DNA from: Rhizophlyctis rosea
Lineage: Eukaryota; Chytridiomycota; Chytridiomycetes; Rhizophlyctidales; Rhizophlyctidaceae
DNA length: 64,000 bases
Direction of reading: 5' to 3'
Assembly: GCA_027596075.1 (NCBI GenBank)
Contig: JADGJC010000060.1
Coordinates: 62,001 to 126,000 of the forward strand
Positions 45,208-57,327 of this stretch are shown here, piece after piece (the first letter of the stretch is position 1; each line of letters opens with the position of its first letter). The notes beneath the pieces are model-generated. The model was not told the origin of the DNA. It made no database searches and saw only the letters and a list, made by a program, of their open reading frames with translations. Made by a program: the position numbers and the translations under genes.

Positions 45208-48006
45208 CTATCTCGTCTTCTGCCTCTTCCCCTTCCCACCACCACCCAACGCCGACGCGCTCTTCCGCTTCACGGAATCGACCAACTGTGACAGGTTGTT
45301 CCTCGCCACAGGGGGTTGTTCGACCTTCAAAAATGACAAAATCACAAGCTGCGGTGTGAGTTTGCGGCAAGGAGATGTATGGAGAGGGAGTCGACGACTT
45401 TTGCATACCTTTGCGGACGTGCCACCGCCCGCGACCTCCTCACCAGCAGAAGAAGCCTTACTCCTCCGCACCTCCAAAATCTTCTTCATACCTTGTGTTC
45501 TCTTGAAACTAATTCACAGACAAAACCGCCAATCAGTAAACCACCATAACCCACCCCAAACCCGCAAAAAAACATACTTAGGATTCGTAACATCAATCGC
45601 AAATTCACTCCCCTCAACCAACCCCCTAAACCTCTCGTCCCCTACATCGACTTCAAACCCGTCCTGCACCCCGCCCTCCCTCTCCTCCTTCTTCCCCCCC
45701 TTCTTCTTCTTGCCCTTCTTCCCCTTCTCAGCCTTAATGACCTCCTTCATGTCGAAGTGTCGACTATCCTGGTTATCGTCCATAAAGAGGAGTTCGAGTT
45801 CCGCGCGGGACTTGAGGTCTTCGGCTGTAGGGGGTTTGTGTTTGGGGTTTTTGGTTTTGGTGGGTTTGGTGGCTGTGTTGGGTGGTGGGAGGTTAGTTTG
45901 GGGGAGGATGTTGAGGGAAAGAAAGGAAAGGGGATATGTTACCTTTCTTGGGCTTCTCCTCATACCCCTCGCCAAAATCTGCATTGAAAAACGGATCATC
46001 ATCCTCCCGCATATCGTCTGACGAATCTATAACACCAACACCCATAATCAGCAACTTGACTCCCCCACACCCATCCCTCCACACCCCCAAAACCAAACAC
46101 CACAAAAACCCACCTCCCAAAACACTCCCCTCCTCTTCACCTTCCCCACTCTCCTCCCCACCCTTCCCCGCCTTCCTCTCCTTCCTCTTCTCCTTCCTCT
46201 TCCTCAAATACGCATCAAACACACTCTCCCCCCCCCTACTCTCCCTCTCCTTCTTCCTCTCCAAAGCCTTCGCGGCCTTCTCGCTCAACCCAGGCGCAAA
46301 CGTAATCTCCAGTTCCTCCCCGTCTTTGAGTTTATCATCAAATACATCCCCTTCGTCAGCGTCTCCGTCGCCGGTTAGGCCGAGTAACTTGGCGCGTAGG
46401 TCGGCGGCGTCTTCCGCGTCGGAGTCTTCGTCGTCGGAAGAGGAGGAGGCGAGATAAGCTTTAAAGTCCATATCTTTCAGGTCTTCTTTTGTGAATTTCC
46501 TGCGGGTGAGTTTTGTGCGTTCGGTGTCGTCTTCGTCCCAGGTTAGTTTTACGTTCGAGTGTTGGAGGGCCTGTTGATGGGTTTTTGTTAGATGAGACAT
46601 GGTATATGAGAGGAAGGAGGAGGAAGCGTTTCGTACCAGAGTGACGAAATCTACGGGCTGGTAGGCTTGTGGTGCGTCGCTAGCTTCGTCGCTGCAAGAT
46701 TGGATTCATGTGAATATTTCCATCCTCCCAAGCATAAATGAAAATGCCTTTCTTCTCATCCGATACCCCACATCAAAACAGGTAAACAAAACCTGACACA
46801 AAACCCACCTAGGCTCATCCTCAAACTCCATCCCCTCCGGAATATACCTCAAATCAAAAAAGTTCGCACTCTTCTCAAACTCCGCCCCATCACAACTCTT
46901 ATACAACCCCCTCGCAGTCTCCACCGAATCGCACTCCACCACCGCATAATAATACTTCAATCTTTCTAACTGGTATTTCCGCAGCTTGGTGTTATCAAAG
47001 TCGTCGCCGGAATCCGAGCGAATGAAGGGCTTATCTAAGTCGTCAGTGGAGGAGGAGGAGCCGAAGATGTCCTTTGGGGGACCTTCGCGGGCTTCTTGTT
47101 CCATGCGTTGTTTGCCGAATTCTGAGGGGTAGATTTTTATGGTGTGGATGCGGCCGGAGGGGGGGATAAAGCCTGAGAAGACTTTGTAGAGGTCTTTGGC
47201 CTGGGTGTTGGGAGTTAGGGATATTTTAACGCTTATAACTGGAGCTACATGACTGCTACATTGCGCGTTCGACGACATTTACCTTCACATGATCCCAATC
47301 CAAATTGACCACCGCAAACCGGCGTGTCTCCTCACCAGTGGGAACATTCTCCTCCGCATACGGACCAACGGTAATACCGTCACCCACCGCCTCGTCCTCC
47401 GCATCAGAAAAATCATCCTCCTCCTCGTCCGAAGACTCAACCGTGACACCCCCTCGAGCCAAATCGTACCCAGCAATCTGTTCCTCATCTTCGTCCTCGT
47501 CTTCCTCCTCCTCCCCCTCGTCAGAAGACTCGACGTTCCCTCTACCCCGAGCAAGATCTACAACTCCGCCTTCCTGCCCCTCGTCTTCCTCCTCCTCCGC
47601 CGACTCTCTAGAGTCAACTTCCTCATCCTCCTCAAGCTTATAAAACCTCTCCAACTCCTTCGCAGTAGTAGTCTTCTTCTTACGACCGTACTTATCGACC
47701 CGCGCTATTCACAAACAGAACAACTTTTGAGTCCACAATTCGAAACTCCAAGTCATGCACGAATCCAAACAGAACCAAACAAAAACCACACATCAACCTA
47801 CGAGCAGCAACACCAGACCCAAACTCATCGCTCTTCAACATAGAAGCGAAACGCTGGTCGATTTTCAGCTTGTTCGCGTCCTTCTTTGGGCGGGCGAAAC
47901 GCGGGTCTTGGTGGACTCGGGCGAACCGCGGGTCTGAGACGGCGGCGGCGGGAGCGCCTCCTGCGAGCGGCTTTTTGGGTTTCTTTTTGTCGCTTTTTGG
48001 CGGCAT
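45208..48006 (-). CDS. ESF1: ESF1, nucleolar pre-rRNA processing protein
   Basis: Needed for early 18S rRNA processing in the small-subunit processome. Exons on the minus strand: 47802-48006, 47283-47704, 46809-47200, 46637-46691, 46114-46570, 45943-46026, 45578-45872, 45409-45508, 45208-45324 (2127 nt, 708 aa). Start: MPPKSDKKKPKK, then DPRFARVHQDPRF and KIDQRFASML. A very acidic segment precedes RRFAVVNLDWDHVK, IHTIKIYPSEFGKQRM and KLRKYQLERLKYYYAVVECD (RRM-like Esf1 core), then LTWDEDDTERTKLTRRKF. The NUC153-type C-terminus has LMDDNQDSRHFDMKEVIKAE and FAIDVTNPNFKRTQGMKKI, and ends in a basic nucleolar tail. All joins are in phase. Divergent from mL41. Confidence 0.94.
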
Positions 48007-48424
48007 GGTTGGTTGTGTTGGGCGTGGGAACGGGGAACTGTCTGGGATTTAATGAGGAGGAGAGGAAGGTTAGTCGGTGGCAGGCAGAGAATTGACAGTC
48101 CAAAGTTGGAGGTGTACCTTGTCAGCAGACTAAATATCAAGTTCGGAACAATATGCTATGGTGTTTATGGCCAAGTAGGTTCACGACACTAGTCGACCTC
48201 GAAACCTTTACAGCATTAACCAGTTGTCGAAATGGAAGTGTCCTGACCACCCCAGCTGCAACCCATATTTTTGGATACTCATCTTCAAAGTGTGCCTGGC
48301 TTTGTGTGACTCATCCCATGTCACTCAACCTGTTTCCCCAATCCATTTGTTTACTTCATCTCCTTCACAGGGTTCACCTCCATCTGCGCAATTCCCATTA
48401 GCACCCAAAAATAGCCTGCACACA
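48007..48424. other. Bidirectional promoter region of ESF1 and mL41
   Basis: 418 bp separating two ribosome-biogenesis/translation genes transcribed away from each other, which would allow shared control. No motif was identified with confidence. Confidence 0.45.
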
Positions 48425-49380
48425 ATGGGTATGCTCGACGTCGTAACTGGACTATGCAGAGGAGCAACGCGGAGACGGAGACTGACGGCCAAGATGGGGA
48501 ATAAGGATTATTACAAAGGTACTGCCCGCCCACTTGCTGTCTGCTAGTCTGGCGGTCTTTGTTTATGCAGTCTCTCTGATCCCGCAACTTTCCGCACTCA
48601 TCAGGAAACAACGTCGGTTCCCACGGTCACTTTATGTCGAACGGTATGTTCTTCATACTTCCAGCATGGGCGTTATCGTTGGTTGCACCTCCAAATTTGA
48701 CTAAACGTACTTTATGCGTCCTCAACAGGCAAATTCGTTATCGACCAACATAAACTGCGGAAGTGGGCAGTACCCGACCTAACAGACTTCAAGGTGAATA
48801 TCACTTCATTGGTCCCAACCCTGTTGTCATTTTGAGCAGCACAACATCAACCACATAATATGCGCGGGGGGGAAGGAGAGCAAAAATGTCGGGGATCCTT
48901 GCTGGGAAAGAGGCAAATTGTGTTGTGAAGACGGAAAGAGGACTTGACGGAGGTGTTGTGAAAACTAAGCAACACACGGCCGTCCGCCACCAGTTGAAAA
49001 TCCTTCTGGAAGAGAACTGGGGTGCATGTAGATGGTGGAAAGAGTTGAGACATATCGGACACCACCCACAATCACCCTTCCAGACCCCCATCTAAACCTC
49101 CCTCCGCCAGCTCCACCCCTACGTCGCCCCCGACGCCGAAAACATCCTAAACGAACGCACCCACACCTTCCCCCACTACTTCTCCAACGACCACGCAGAC
49201 GTCTCCGACCTCGACCCCGCCATCCTCGATCGCTGCTCCAGCGAAGCCGAACTCGCCTACGCCCGCCTAAAAGCCAGCCTAAAACTGGACGACGAGTACG
49301 TTGCCCAACAAAGGGATATCAGAAGGATCGAGACGGAGTGGGGGAATAGTAAGGGGTGGAGGGGGACGGGGCAGCAGTAG
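48425..49380 (+). CDS. Mitochondrial large-subunit ribosomal protein mL41
   Basis: Exons 48425-48518, 48605-48643, 48729-48793 and 49111-49380 (468 nt, 155 aa). Fungal MRPL27/mL41 signature: LTAKMGNKDYYKGNN, then GHFMSNGKFVIDQHKLRKWA and VPDLTDFKLHPYVAP. The N-terminus is basic and Ser/Thr-poor, suited to mitochondrial import. The last 80 residues are a hydrophilic extension (ASLKLDDEYVAQQRDIRRIE) that I cannot match to the core family. The third intron (48794-49110, 317 nt) is several times longer than its neighbours. Confidence 0.85.
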
Positions 49381-49675
49381 GGGGTTGGGTTGTGGGTTCA
49401 GGGGTGGTGAGGGGAGGTTTGGATGGAGCATGTATATAGGGTTTTTGTGGATGGTTGAGGGGCTATTTTTAATGGTAGTTTATTTATGTCTTCTCTTGAG
49501 TAGTCTTCTGAGTGGCATCTTCTGACCGTACAGCGGTGTTCAGTGTCACAAAGTGTGCGCACAATGTACGAGAACGCATACAGAATACTCAAATCCACAG
49601 TATGCGGCTGCACAACCTAAAACGGCTTATGACAAGACATTACAAAACCCACCCAACATTCCAAAATGTCCGCTA

Positions 49676-51840
49676 TCACCCAACCCCACCACCCCCCAAA
49701 CTCCCCACACTCCCCTCCCTCCCCCCCTCAACCCCAACCTCCCCCTCAACACCATGCACATCCTCCAAATGCCTCCGAACCTTCCCAACCCGATCAAACT
49801 CCCTCCCCTCACACAGCGGACACACAAAAACTTTCCTCTTCTTTCCCCGTCCATCAACAAAAGCTCTAAGTCGTATTACAAGGTCCGGCGAGGCGGGAGG
49901 GGAGGAGGTGGTGTTGTTAGTTAGGGTGGCGGTGGGCGACGCACCGCGAATTCTTTCAGAAAGGCGTCTCCGCTTCTTCCTGACGGGCGTCACACCCCCT
50001 CCACCACCACCACCCTCTCCCTCCCCATTCTCCTCATCATCATCTCCCACATCACTCCTCCCCCTCCCCCCACACCCCTCCCAATGCCTGCCCAAATTCC
50101 CCCTCCTCAAAAACCCCCTCCCACAAACCGGACACCTCTTCATCCCGCGTCCAGCCGGAAACTTACACGTCTTCCGATGCCTATTCAGTGCCGCGCTCGA
50201 CTGGTATACCGCGTTACACCCGACGTTTCTACAAGGCCAGCGTTTATCGGGTGTTGGTGGTCGCAGAAATTGCGGCTCATTCGGTGGTGGTGGTGAGTGG
50301 GTAGAGTCTTCGATTAGGATGTTTACGTTGGGTATGTGGGATAAGGGGAAACCTAATGTCGAGGTGGACTCGTCTTCATTGAGGAAGTGGTACATTCTAC
50401 GTTTTGTGTTTGATATGACACTGGGACGCGATTCAAGCATTAGTATGATTCGACTTTCCACAACACAAGCACCATCCCTGGAAGAAAAACCACTCACTTA
50501 TAAGGAACATCCGATAAGGCCGCAACACCCATAAGCGTCTCCCACCCCACGACCTCCCTCTTCCGACTTGCCCTCGCCGACCGAGATTCCCGTACTTCAT
50601 GGAGATCGACGATGCGGTCTAAGATGGTATCGAGGCGGGAGACGGCTTCGTCGGCTAGAAGAGAGGATGGGAGGGAGGTTGATTGTGTGGGGAGGGAGGC
50701 GGATGTTGGTGAGCTGGGAGCGGCAAAAGTGAGGGATTTGTTGAAACGTAGAAAAGCTAAAAACGTCGTGTGGGATTTGACAAACTTACGAAGAGAACGA
50801 GCTAGTGTCCGTTCGACATTGTTTAGCCAAAATTTCCAGTTGCCGTACAAGTTCCAACAGTGGTTCGGATTCTGGTGAGGCGGGTTCGGTTTCGTCAAGA
50901 GGATTGAAGAAGCCCTGACTGTCGGGGTCAGCAATGCAAATGAGAAAAGCACGGTGATGCAACAATTGCGGTCTCACCTTTTTGATTGGGTTATCTGAAG
51001 CGTCTTCTTCGTCGCTCCCGTCCGTCCCGTCCGAGACTACGTCGACATACTTGGGAATTCTGGAATGCGGACGATCAGCGGGATGAATGGCACAGGACTA
51101 ACGGGTCAGATTCATGACTTACCGTGGCATCATATCGGCCGGTAACGGCCAATGGGTCCACCTACAGAAACTGGGTCAATATCGTCAGCCCCAACAATGG
51201 GATCACGGCCAAAGCTGAACCCACCTTTCATCAACCCGCTCCGCAACACCCCAAACCTTCCCCGCCGCAATCCTCACCGTAGCATCAAACGACTCATTCA
51301 CAACATGAGCCGTAACACTCCTCCACCTAGCAACTTCATCATTCCTCTCCCTCGCCTCCCTGACCTTCGAGCTCCTCCCCTTCCTCACCCCACCCAAATC
51401 ACCCTGCTCCTCAAACAGCGCCTCCTGCGCCCGTTCCAACTCCCCAGCAGGATCTACGCCGCCCTTTGCTATTAAAAAGATACTCCGGAACTCCTCCTCG
51501 TCGGCGGAGGAGCCGCCTTCTGTGAGGGCATCGTCGAAACTTTGGGTGTCGAGGTGGAGGGGGATGTAGGATGTTGTCAGGAAGGTGCGGCTGGTGTCTG
51601 GGGAGGATGGGGCGATGGATGGGGCTATGGAGGGAGTGTCGGTGTCGGAGGTTGGGGGTTGTTGTGCTGAGGGTTCGTATTCTGAGTCGGAGTCGAAGGA
51701 GAGGTAGGGGTTGCTGGTGGGAAGTTGGGTTAGGACGGTGCTGTGCGAAGGCAGTTCCCGCGTGGCAAAAAGTGTGTTGTTCCTGGCCTCCGCCTCCCTA
51801 CCTAGCCATTCTGTATGTGACCTATGGTGTCCGAGTTCAG
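49676..51840 (-). CDS. C2H2/C2HC zinc-finger protein, 5' end unresolved
   Basis: In-phase exons on the minus strand: (open from about 51840)-51225, 51123-51161, 50978-51059, 50790-50914, 50498-50713, 49676-50477. The last exon carries three fingers: CRNVGCNAVYQSSAALNRHR..C (C2HC), CPVCGRGFLRRGNLGRHWEGC (C2HC) and CPLCEGREFDRVGKVRRHLE..H (C2H2). Two basic segments (RKKRRRLSERIRG) and a Gly run sit between the second and third. The N-terminal half has acidic/Ser-rich sequence, then a helical block (ARERNDEVARWRSVTAHVVN) and LEILAKQC. DNA or RNA binding is likely. The long N-terminal exon has no ATG, so at least one upstream exon is missing. No named family recognised. Confidence 0.7.
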
Positions 51841-52259
51841 TCTAATACGGTCATGGTGGTGTACTATTTGCTGTTTGCGATGACTGCTAAAAATCAATCT
51901 ATGGGAAAGAGGGCTGGTGTGAAAATGGACTATTATCACGGGTCGAATCACTGATGAATGACATGTATGCGCCACTTCACCCAAGCCACAATCGTTATGC
52001 ATTTGTGTCCAACTTCGGAACTTGTCGTATTTTTAGACCGCGTCCTGAACACTTCCACTTCGCAAGACGGCATAGATCACCCAGAGCAATAACTGACTTA
52101 CATTTGCACATAACACTACTGGCATAGGTGAGTGAGGAATTTTCTTTATTCTCTTCTCTTGCGCAGACCCACTCTGGTCCCTCTTTCGCTCATAAATTTG
52201 GTCGCCAGATCGTTCACTCTCCACCGATTCCAACCCCACCCCGCCCACCCCCCATAAAA
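51841..52259. other. Divergent 5' region of the zinc-finger and bL32m genes
   Basis: About 420 bp. Probably contains the missing first exon of the zinc-finger gene on the minus strand; an ATG at 51962 (minus) is one candidate but I cannot connect it with confidence. Confidence 0.35.
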
Positions 52260-52735
52260 ATGGCAACAACACAACGACTAGCATCACTACTACCACCCCT
52301 CACCTCCCGCGCTCTCTCCCCGTCCCTCCCCAACATCACCCTCCCCGCCACAAAATCCGCCCTCGGCACCGCAGTAGGAGCAGCCCTTGGCTGGCTCTCC
52401 GGAATCCTCTGGGCGGTCCCAAAGAAGAAGCCCTCATATAGAGTTCGGGTAAGACGCATTCCCACTACCCCTGACCCTCATGAACCCCAACCATCCGCAC
52501 TCGCTAACCCCACATCACCTCCCAACAGAGAATCCGCCACAACGTCCAATGGGCAAAATGGTTCCGCCCCGCCAAAAGTATCCGAACCTGTCCAATCTGC
52601 ACATCCCCCGTATACGCAAACAACCTCTGTTACACATGCATAGGCAAGCTCGTCAAGCGCCAGTTGCCGAAACTGAGTGAGAAGGAGGAGAAACGGATTA
52701 AGGATAAGAAGAAGCAGTTGGGGCAGATTGAATAG
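52260..52735 (+). CDS. Mitochondrial large-subunit ribosomal protein bL32m
   Basis: Exons 52260-52448 and 52529-52735 (396 nt, 131 aa). After a long N-terminal presequence (about 50 residues, Ser/Leu/Ala-rich) comes WAVPKKKPSYRVRRIRHNVQ, the typical start of mature bL32m. It is followed by a four-Cys zinc ribbon, TCPICTS...CYTCIG, and a Lys-rich tail (KLSEKEEKRIKDKKKQLG). Length and layout match yeast MRPL32, whose presequence is cut by the m-AAA protease after import. Confidence 0.93.
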
Positions 52736-53273
52736 TTTGATGGTTGATTTTTTTGTTTATATAGTTCTTTATTGTTTATGGTTTAATTTATATGAGGTGT
52801 TAGAGGAAAGAGTTGGTTGTTGGGCATTTGATCGACCTTTGGTGGACGGGCTTCGGTTGTGGGACGAACTACAGGGACGGAACCATAGCAAAAAACCGGG
52901 GCGGAATGATGAATTTATTTGATTTATTTGATGGTGTCTGCAGAGCTGACGATTGTTAACACTATTCTCGTGCTGCTAAAATTGCACGAAATTCTAGTCA
53001 GTGCTCCTGACGTTAGTCAGCCAAAACAAATAGTCAGTCCAAAGTGCCAATGTAAAGGAACAATTTGAGAAAAATCTCTTTTTCCAACCGCATTTCTTTA
53101 TTGAGTCAAAAATAAAATACAGATACATGCAGATGTTCTACATACAGTTGCATCGAACAATTTTCCCAACCACCATCTTCCTACATACCAACCAAAAGCC
53201 CTTAAAGATCACCTCTAAAATCCCCGCCCTCAAGCACCACCCTCCATAACCCCTCCACCTACGGACCACCACC
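52736..53273. other. Convergent 3' region
   Basis: 538 bp between bL32m and the ketoreductase stop. T-rich just after the bL32m stop; no gene. Confidence 0.5.
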
Positions 53274-54371
53274 CTATTCCCCCTTAACCTCCTTCTCCCT
53301 CTCCTCCCTCTCCCGCTCCAACCTCGCCTTCCTCTTCAACGCCCGCTCCCTAATCCCAACATTCAACTCATAAGCCTTAACAATCAACGCCCCCTCCGGA
53401 ATAACATGATCAATCGCCCACGCAAACCACATATGCATCGGGAACGGCGCCTCATCCTCATACTGCCCCGCAGTCCGCAACACACTCCTCACATACTCCC
53501 TCGGCATCGGTGCAAGATGGTTCGGCTTCATCTTACTCATCGCCGTAGAGACGTAGTAGGTTTTGCAGTGCTGGACTTCAACACCCATAGCTTCACCCTC
53601 CATACAAAGCGCGCGGGACCAGTTACGGAGGAATGCTTTGGTGCCGCTGTAGACGGAGAGGAAGGCGTTAGGGAATAGACCTGCCACGCTGCCGATGTTG
53701 AGCACCAGGCCACGGTGGGAGGCAACCATTTGCGGGAAGATGAGGCGGGTTATGCGGACTTGGGCGGTGCAGTTTACATGGACGATGTTTGTGAGGAGGT
53801 CCGGATGTTCGTCGGCAAAGGCTTGCGGGAAGGGTTGGTTGATGCCGACGTTGTTGACGAGGATGGTGATTTCTTTGGGTTCGAAGGCTTTGGCGAGGTC
53901 GTCGTAGTCTTCGTGGGTGGCGTCGACGAAATCGAAGGGGTGGACCTCTACTTCTAGATCGGCGTGCTTCTCTTTGATTTCGTCAGCCAACTCATTCAAC
54001 CTATCCTCCCTCCTAGCCATGATGAAAACATTGAACCCCTTATCCGCCAACTGCAAGGCAAACTCCCTCCCAATACCGGCCGAAGCACCGGTAACAACAG
54101 CCCACGCCCCAGTCCCCGCCTTGTATTTCTTCACATAATCGGTAGGACGGCGGAAGTAAATGTTACGGAGGACTCCCAAAATAGAAAGGAGGTTCCGGGC
54201 CAAGACAACCACGCCCACGACGACGGCTACGGTGGCCACATTAAAGTCACCGAGTGTGCCGCTGAAGAGGACGTATCTGACGGACTCCGGGATGAGGTAG
54301 TAGAGGTCGGAGGGGCCCCAGTCGAACTTTCCGGGGTCTTTGAAGGGGGTGGGGATGGGTGATTCTGGCAT
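53274..54371 (-). CDS. Very-long-chain 3-ketoacyl-CoA reductase, HSD17B12/IFA38-like
   Basis: ER short-chain dehydrogenase, the second step of very-long-chain fatty-acid elongation. Single exon, 365 aa, from the first ATG (54371). A hydrophobic segment near residues 44-65 (FNVATVAVVVGVVVLARNLL) anchors it in the ER. The NADPH-binding motif is WAVVTGASAGIGREFALQLA. NNVGINQPFP, the catalytic Ser region (LNIGSVAG) and YSGTKAFLRNWSRAL (Tyr-x-x-x-Lys) are all present. The C-terminal 30 residues are charged coiled-coil-like, without a KKxx retrieval signal. The gene is intronless in an otherwise intron-rich neighbourhood. Confidence 0.9.
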   Translation of the reverse strand: MPESPIPTPFKDPGKFDWGPSDLYYLIPESVRYVLFSGTLGDFNVATVAVVVGVVVLARNLLSILGVLRNIYFRRPTDYVKKYKAGTGAWAVVTGASAGIGREFALQLADKGFNVFIMARREDRLNELADEIKEKHADLEVEVHPFDFVDATHEDYDDLAKAFEPKEITILVNNVGINQPFPQAFADEHPDLLTNIVHVNCTAQVRITRLIFPQMVASHRGLVLNIGSVAGLFPNAFLSVYSGTKAFLRNWSRALCMEGEAMGVEVQHCKTYYVSTAMSKMKPNHLAPMPREYVRSVLRTAGQYEDEAPFPMHMWFAWAIDHVIPEGALIVKAYELNVGIRERALKRKARLEREREEREKEVKGE

Positions 54372-55694
54372 TGTTGTTTGATTTGTGTCTTCTTGCCAAT
54401 TTACAAAAATATGCACCTGTTATTTACATTGTCAATTAGTCAATTGCGGGTCGAGCACTTGCGACCACCTTAGAAAACTAACAACCCACACCAACCCTCA
54501 ACTCACCCCAATTACACAATCTCACAAAACCGATGTCAACCAAAACCTGTCAAAATCTGCTCTTCGAGGGAACTTTAGTGCCCCATCTCTTTTTATACCA
54601 AACTCTGAATTGCCTATTCTCCCATTTTGGCGAAACCGTTGCCCAATGCGGAAGGACGTACAGGGAGGGATTCTCGGGCGCAGCAAGGTGCATGACTTCT
54701 GACTTGTCATGGTTGTGGAACAAGGGTGGCGGCACGGGGTGAAGGCACAGTCAAGCCACAGGGTCCCATGTAAATCCCTGTGACAAAGCAACGCGTATCA
54801 GCAAGTAATTGCCAAAAGTCCATGTCGGCAGCAATAGCAGAGTGGTTATGCGTCGGGCACGAACAACGCAGTGGTGCGGCGTTCAACCCCCGGCAAGTGG
54901 CGCCTGCGGTTGCAGTAAGTCCGATTTTTTTTTTTCTAATTTTTTTCCCTGTGACGATTTTTTCTGAGTGATGATTGTGTGGCCTTTGCCCTTCTAGATC
55001 CCGTTTTCATGGAAAAACATCCCTTGGAAAGACACCAAACGGAGTTTACCTGCATGTAGAGATACAAACTGATGGCCACCTGTCAACTATGATTTCTAGT
55101 TGTGCGGTGAGAAGCGTTGGACCCCCCAGTCTAGACATCTGAGAGCTTTGTGAAGAAACGGGTCCCGCGTTACCAATCAAGGCGAGTCGACACGGGAGGG
55201 CTTCGGATCAGAGCACCCTTGAGAAGGAAGCACTGCGGTGGACGTTGAACGGCCACCATCTCGATTTATGAAGGAACGCACAACGAAGCCAAGACCGTTC
55301 GACATTGTTGCCAATTATTTTCTGGACTGATTCCCTGACAGCCCCTTTACGGCTAGACGGAGTTTAACTAGGTCGCACACCTTGGCCTATGTAGGCTGGC
55401 ACTGAAGGTGCAGATTGTCGCCGCAATGTTGCAATCCAGTTGCAATCCTTGTCCACCTGGGAACATTGCTTATCTAATTAGTAATTGGACGCGTTTTATC
55501 CTCGGATGTCGGAGGTGCACCTTCCGCAGTGCCCACAAGCTTATAAATAGCACTTGATCTTTGATTTTCCCCAGTACCTGCACACATTAGAACGCTCTTC
55601 TCTGTGATCAAAGCCTGCGCAAAGCTTAGCATCCCAAAACCAAGGTCGCATTTCATTTCCATCCGAATCCCTTCATCGGAAATCTCATTGAACC
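54372..55694. other. Intergenic region between ketoreductase and reductase genes
   Basis: 1.3 kb with no supported gene. A degenerate tRNA-like stretch near 54832-54900 has an A-box-like sequence but does not fold as a cloverleaf. The final 150 bp before 55695 look like a promoter (TATAAA-like element at 55541). Confidence 0.45.
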
Positions 55695-56944
55695 ATGAGT
55701 GAACAAAGAAAAGCACTTGTAAGTTCGTCCTCGTCGCGTAGAGATGCCAAAAAAAAAGTTCCCACTCACTATAGCACTAAACATCTTCAGGTAACAGGCG
55801 TAAACGGCTACATCGCAGCCCATATTGCCGACCAACTCCTTTCCCAAGGCTACTTTGTCCGCGGGACCGCACGCAACCCAGCTAAAGTGCAAGACTACAT
55901 TACCCATTTCAATACCAAGTACGGTAGTGGCAACTTTGAAGTCGTTCAAGCAGACTTGGACGACGAGCATGCCTTTGATGACGCTGTGAAGGGTGTTGAT
56001 GTCGTCTATCACGTTGCTTCCCCGGTTCATTTTGGTGGAGGGGACCCCTTCAAGAATTATATTAATCCTGCTGTGAGTCTTATCAGTGGTTTCGAGATGT
56101 GACATGACAAAGTAAGTAACAGAGATCTCCTGCAGGTCAAGGGCACTCTCTCCGTCCTCCACGCCGCAAACACCCACGGCGCCTCAACCGTCAAACGCGT
56201 CATCGTCACATCCTCTGCGGCAGCCATTCTAGACTTTGCCAAACTCTCTTCAGGCCAGATCTTGACTGAAGACGACTGGAACAACACCTCTCTTGAGGAG
56301 TGCAAGCAGAAGGGTGAGAACGCCGGCGTGGCCGCAGCGTACCTGGCTAGCAAGTCCGAGGCGGAGAAGGCAGCTTGGAAGTTCATTGAAGAGAAGAAGG
56401 TTTGTTGTGATGGGCTTTCTCTTGAGTCCCTCCATCTGACGCATCCCACTTCTAATATCACAACTAATCACTTCCAACCCCTCACAAACCCCACCAGCCC
56501 TCCTTCACCCTAACAACCCTCCTCCCAGTCTTCGTCTTCGGACCCCTCCTCCTCCCCCCCAAAACCCCATCAGACGTAAAAGCATCCCTAACAAACATCT
56601 ACAAATACATCAACAACACCCTCACAACCATCCCCGCCCGCAACCCATTCACCAACTTTGTTGACGTCCGTGACGTCGCCACAGCACACATCAAGGCCGC
56701 TACACTCCCCATCGCAGAAGGGAAGCGCTACATCCTCAGCGCGGGTGCAATCACGCCTGCGGCTGTTGTCAAGATCATTAGAGAGAAATTCCCGGATTTG
56801 AAGGTCCCGAGTGGCGGGGATGAAAGTTTGGAGGCTAGGGAAGAGGTTAGTGGCGAGAGGGCGGTGAAGGAATTGGGCATCAGTTTGAAGGGTTTTGAGG
56901 AGGTTATTGTGGATACCGTGCAAGATTTGAAGGTGTTGGTTTAG
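55695..56944 (+). CDS. NAD(P)-dependent ketoreductase, DFR/GRE2-like extended SDR
   Basis: Exons 55695-55718, 55791-56072, 56136-56399 and 56498-56944 (1017 nt, 338 aa). The tiny first exon encodes only MSEQRKAL and joins to VTGVNGYIAAHIADQLLSQG, the nucleotide-binding Rossmann motif. DLDDEHAFDDAVKGVDVVYH and VIVTSSAAAI (catalytic Ser region) follow, then YLASKSEAEKAAW (Tyr-x-x-x-Lys) and NFVDVRDVATAHIKA. Relatives such as yeast GRE2 reduce methylglyoxal and various ketones or aldehydes with NADPH; the substrate here is open. Cytosolic (no signal). Exon starts are C-rich and exon ends G/T-rich, as in neighbours. Confidence 0.9.
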
Positions 56945-57327
56945 CATGGGTTCTTGTAAATAGGAGACATGACGGGGCGCTGTAACACCCCCAACTCCCC
57001 TATGTGGTCAGTACAAATGGGCATGCCACATACCAAAAACTTACGCAACAACTCCAAAAAGACATACAAAGGGTAGTCATTCTATCCTCTTTTACACCCA
57101 TAATCAAAAATCACCGCGTGAAGAATCAAAAATAACATTTATCTATCGACTCATCTACGTAACCACGTGCACGAAACGAGTGTGACAACAATTCAAGTCA
57201 TTATCCCCTTTCCTTCACCCCTCCCACCTCCATCTAACCCCCAATTCCCACCCCACCCAATCCTCCCACCGCCCACTTCCCAACAATCAAACCACAGAAC
57301 CTAAGGGTATAATAGAAAAGGCAACAC
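56945..57327. other. Convergent 3' region
   Basis: 383 bp, CA-rich (57190-57290). No gene seen. Confidence 0.45.

Noticed and set aside
54832..54908. tRNA-like sequence (TAGCAGAGTGG A-box-like stretch and a GTTCAAC loop)
   Set aside because: Anticodon, T and acceptor stems do not pair and position 33 is not T, so no cloverleaf forms. At most an eroded tRNA-derived fragment.
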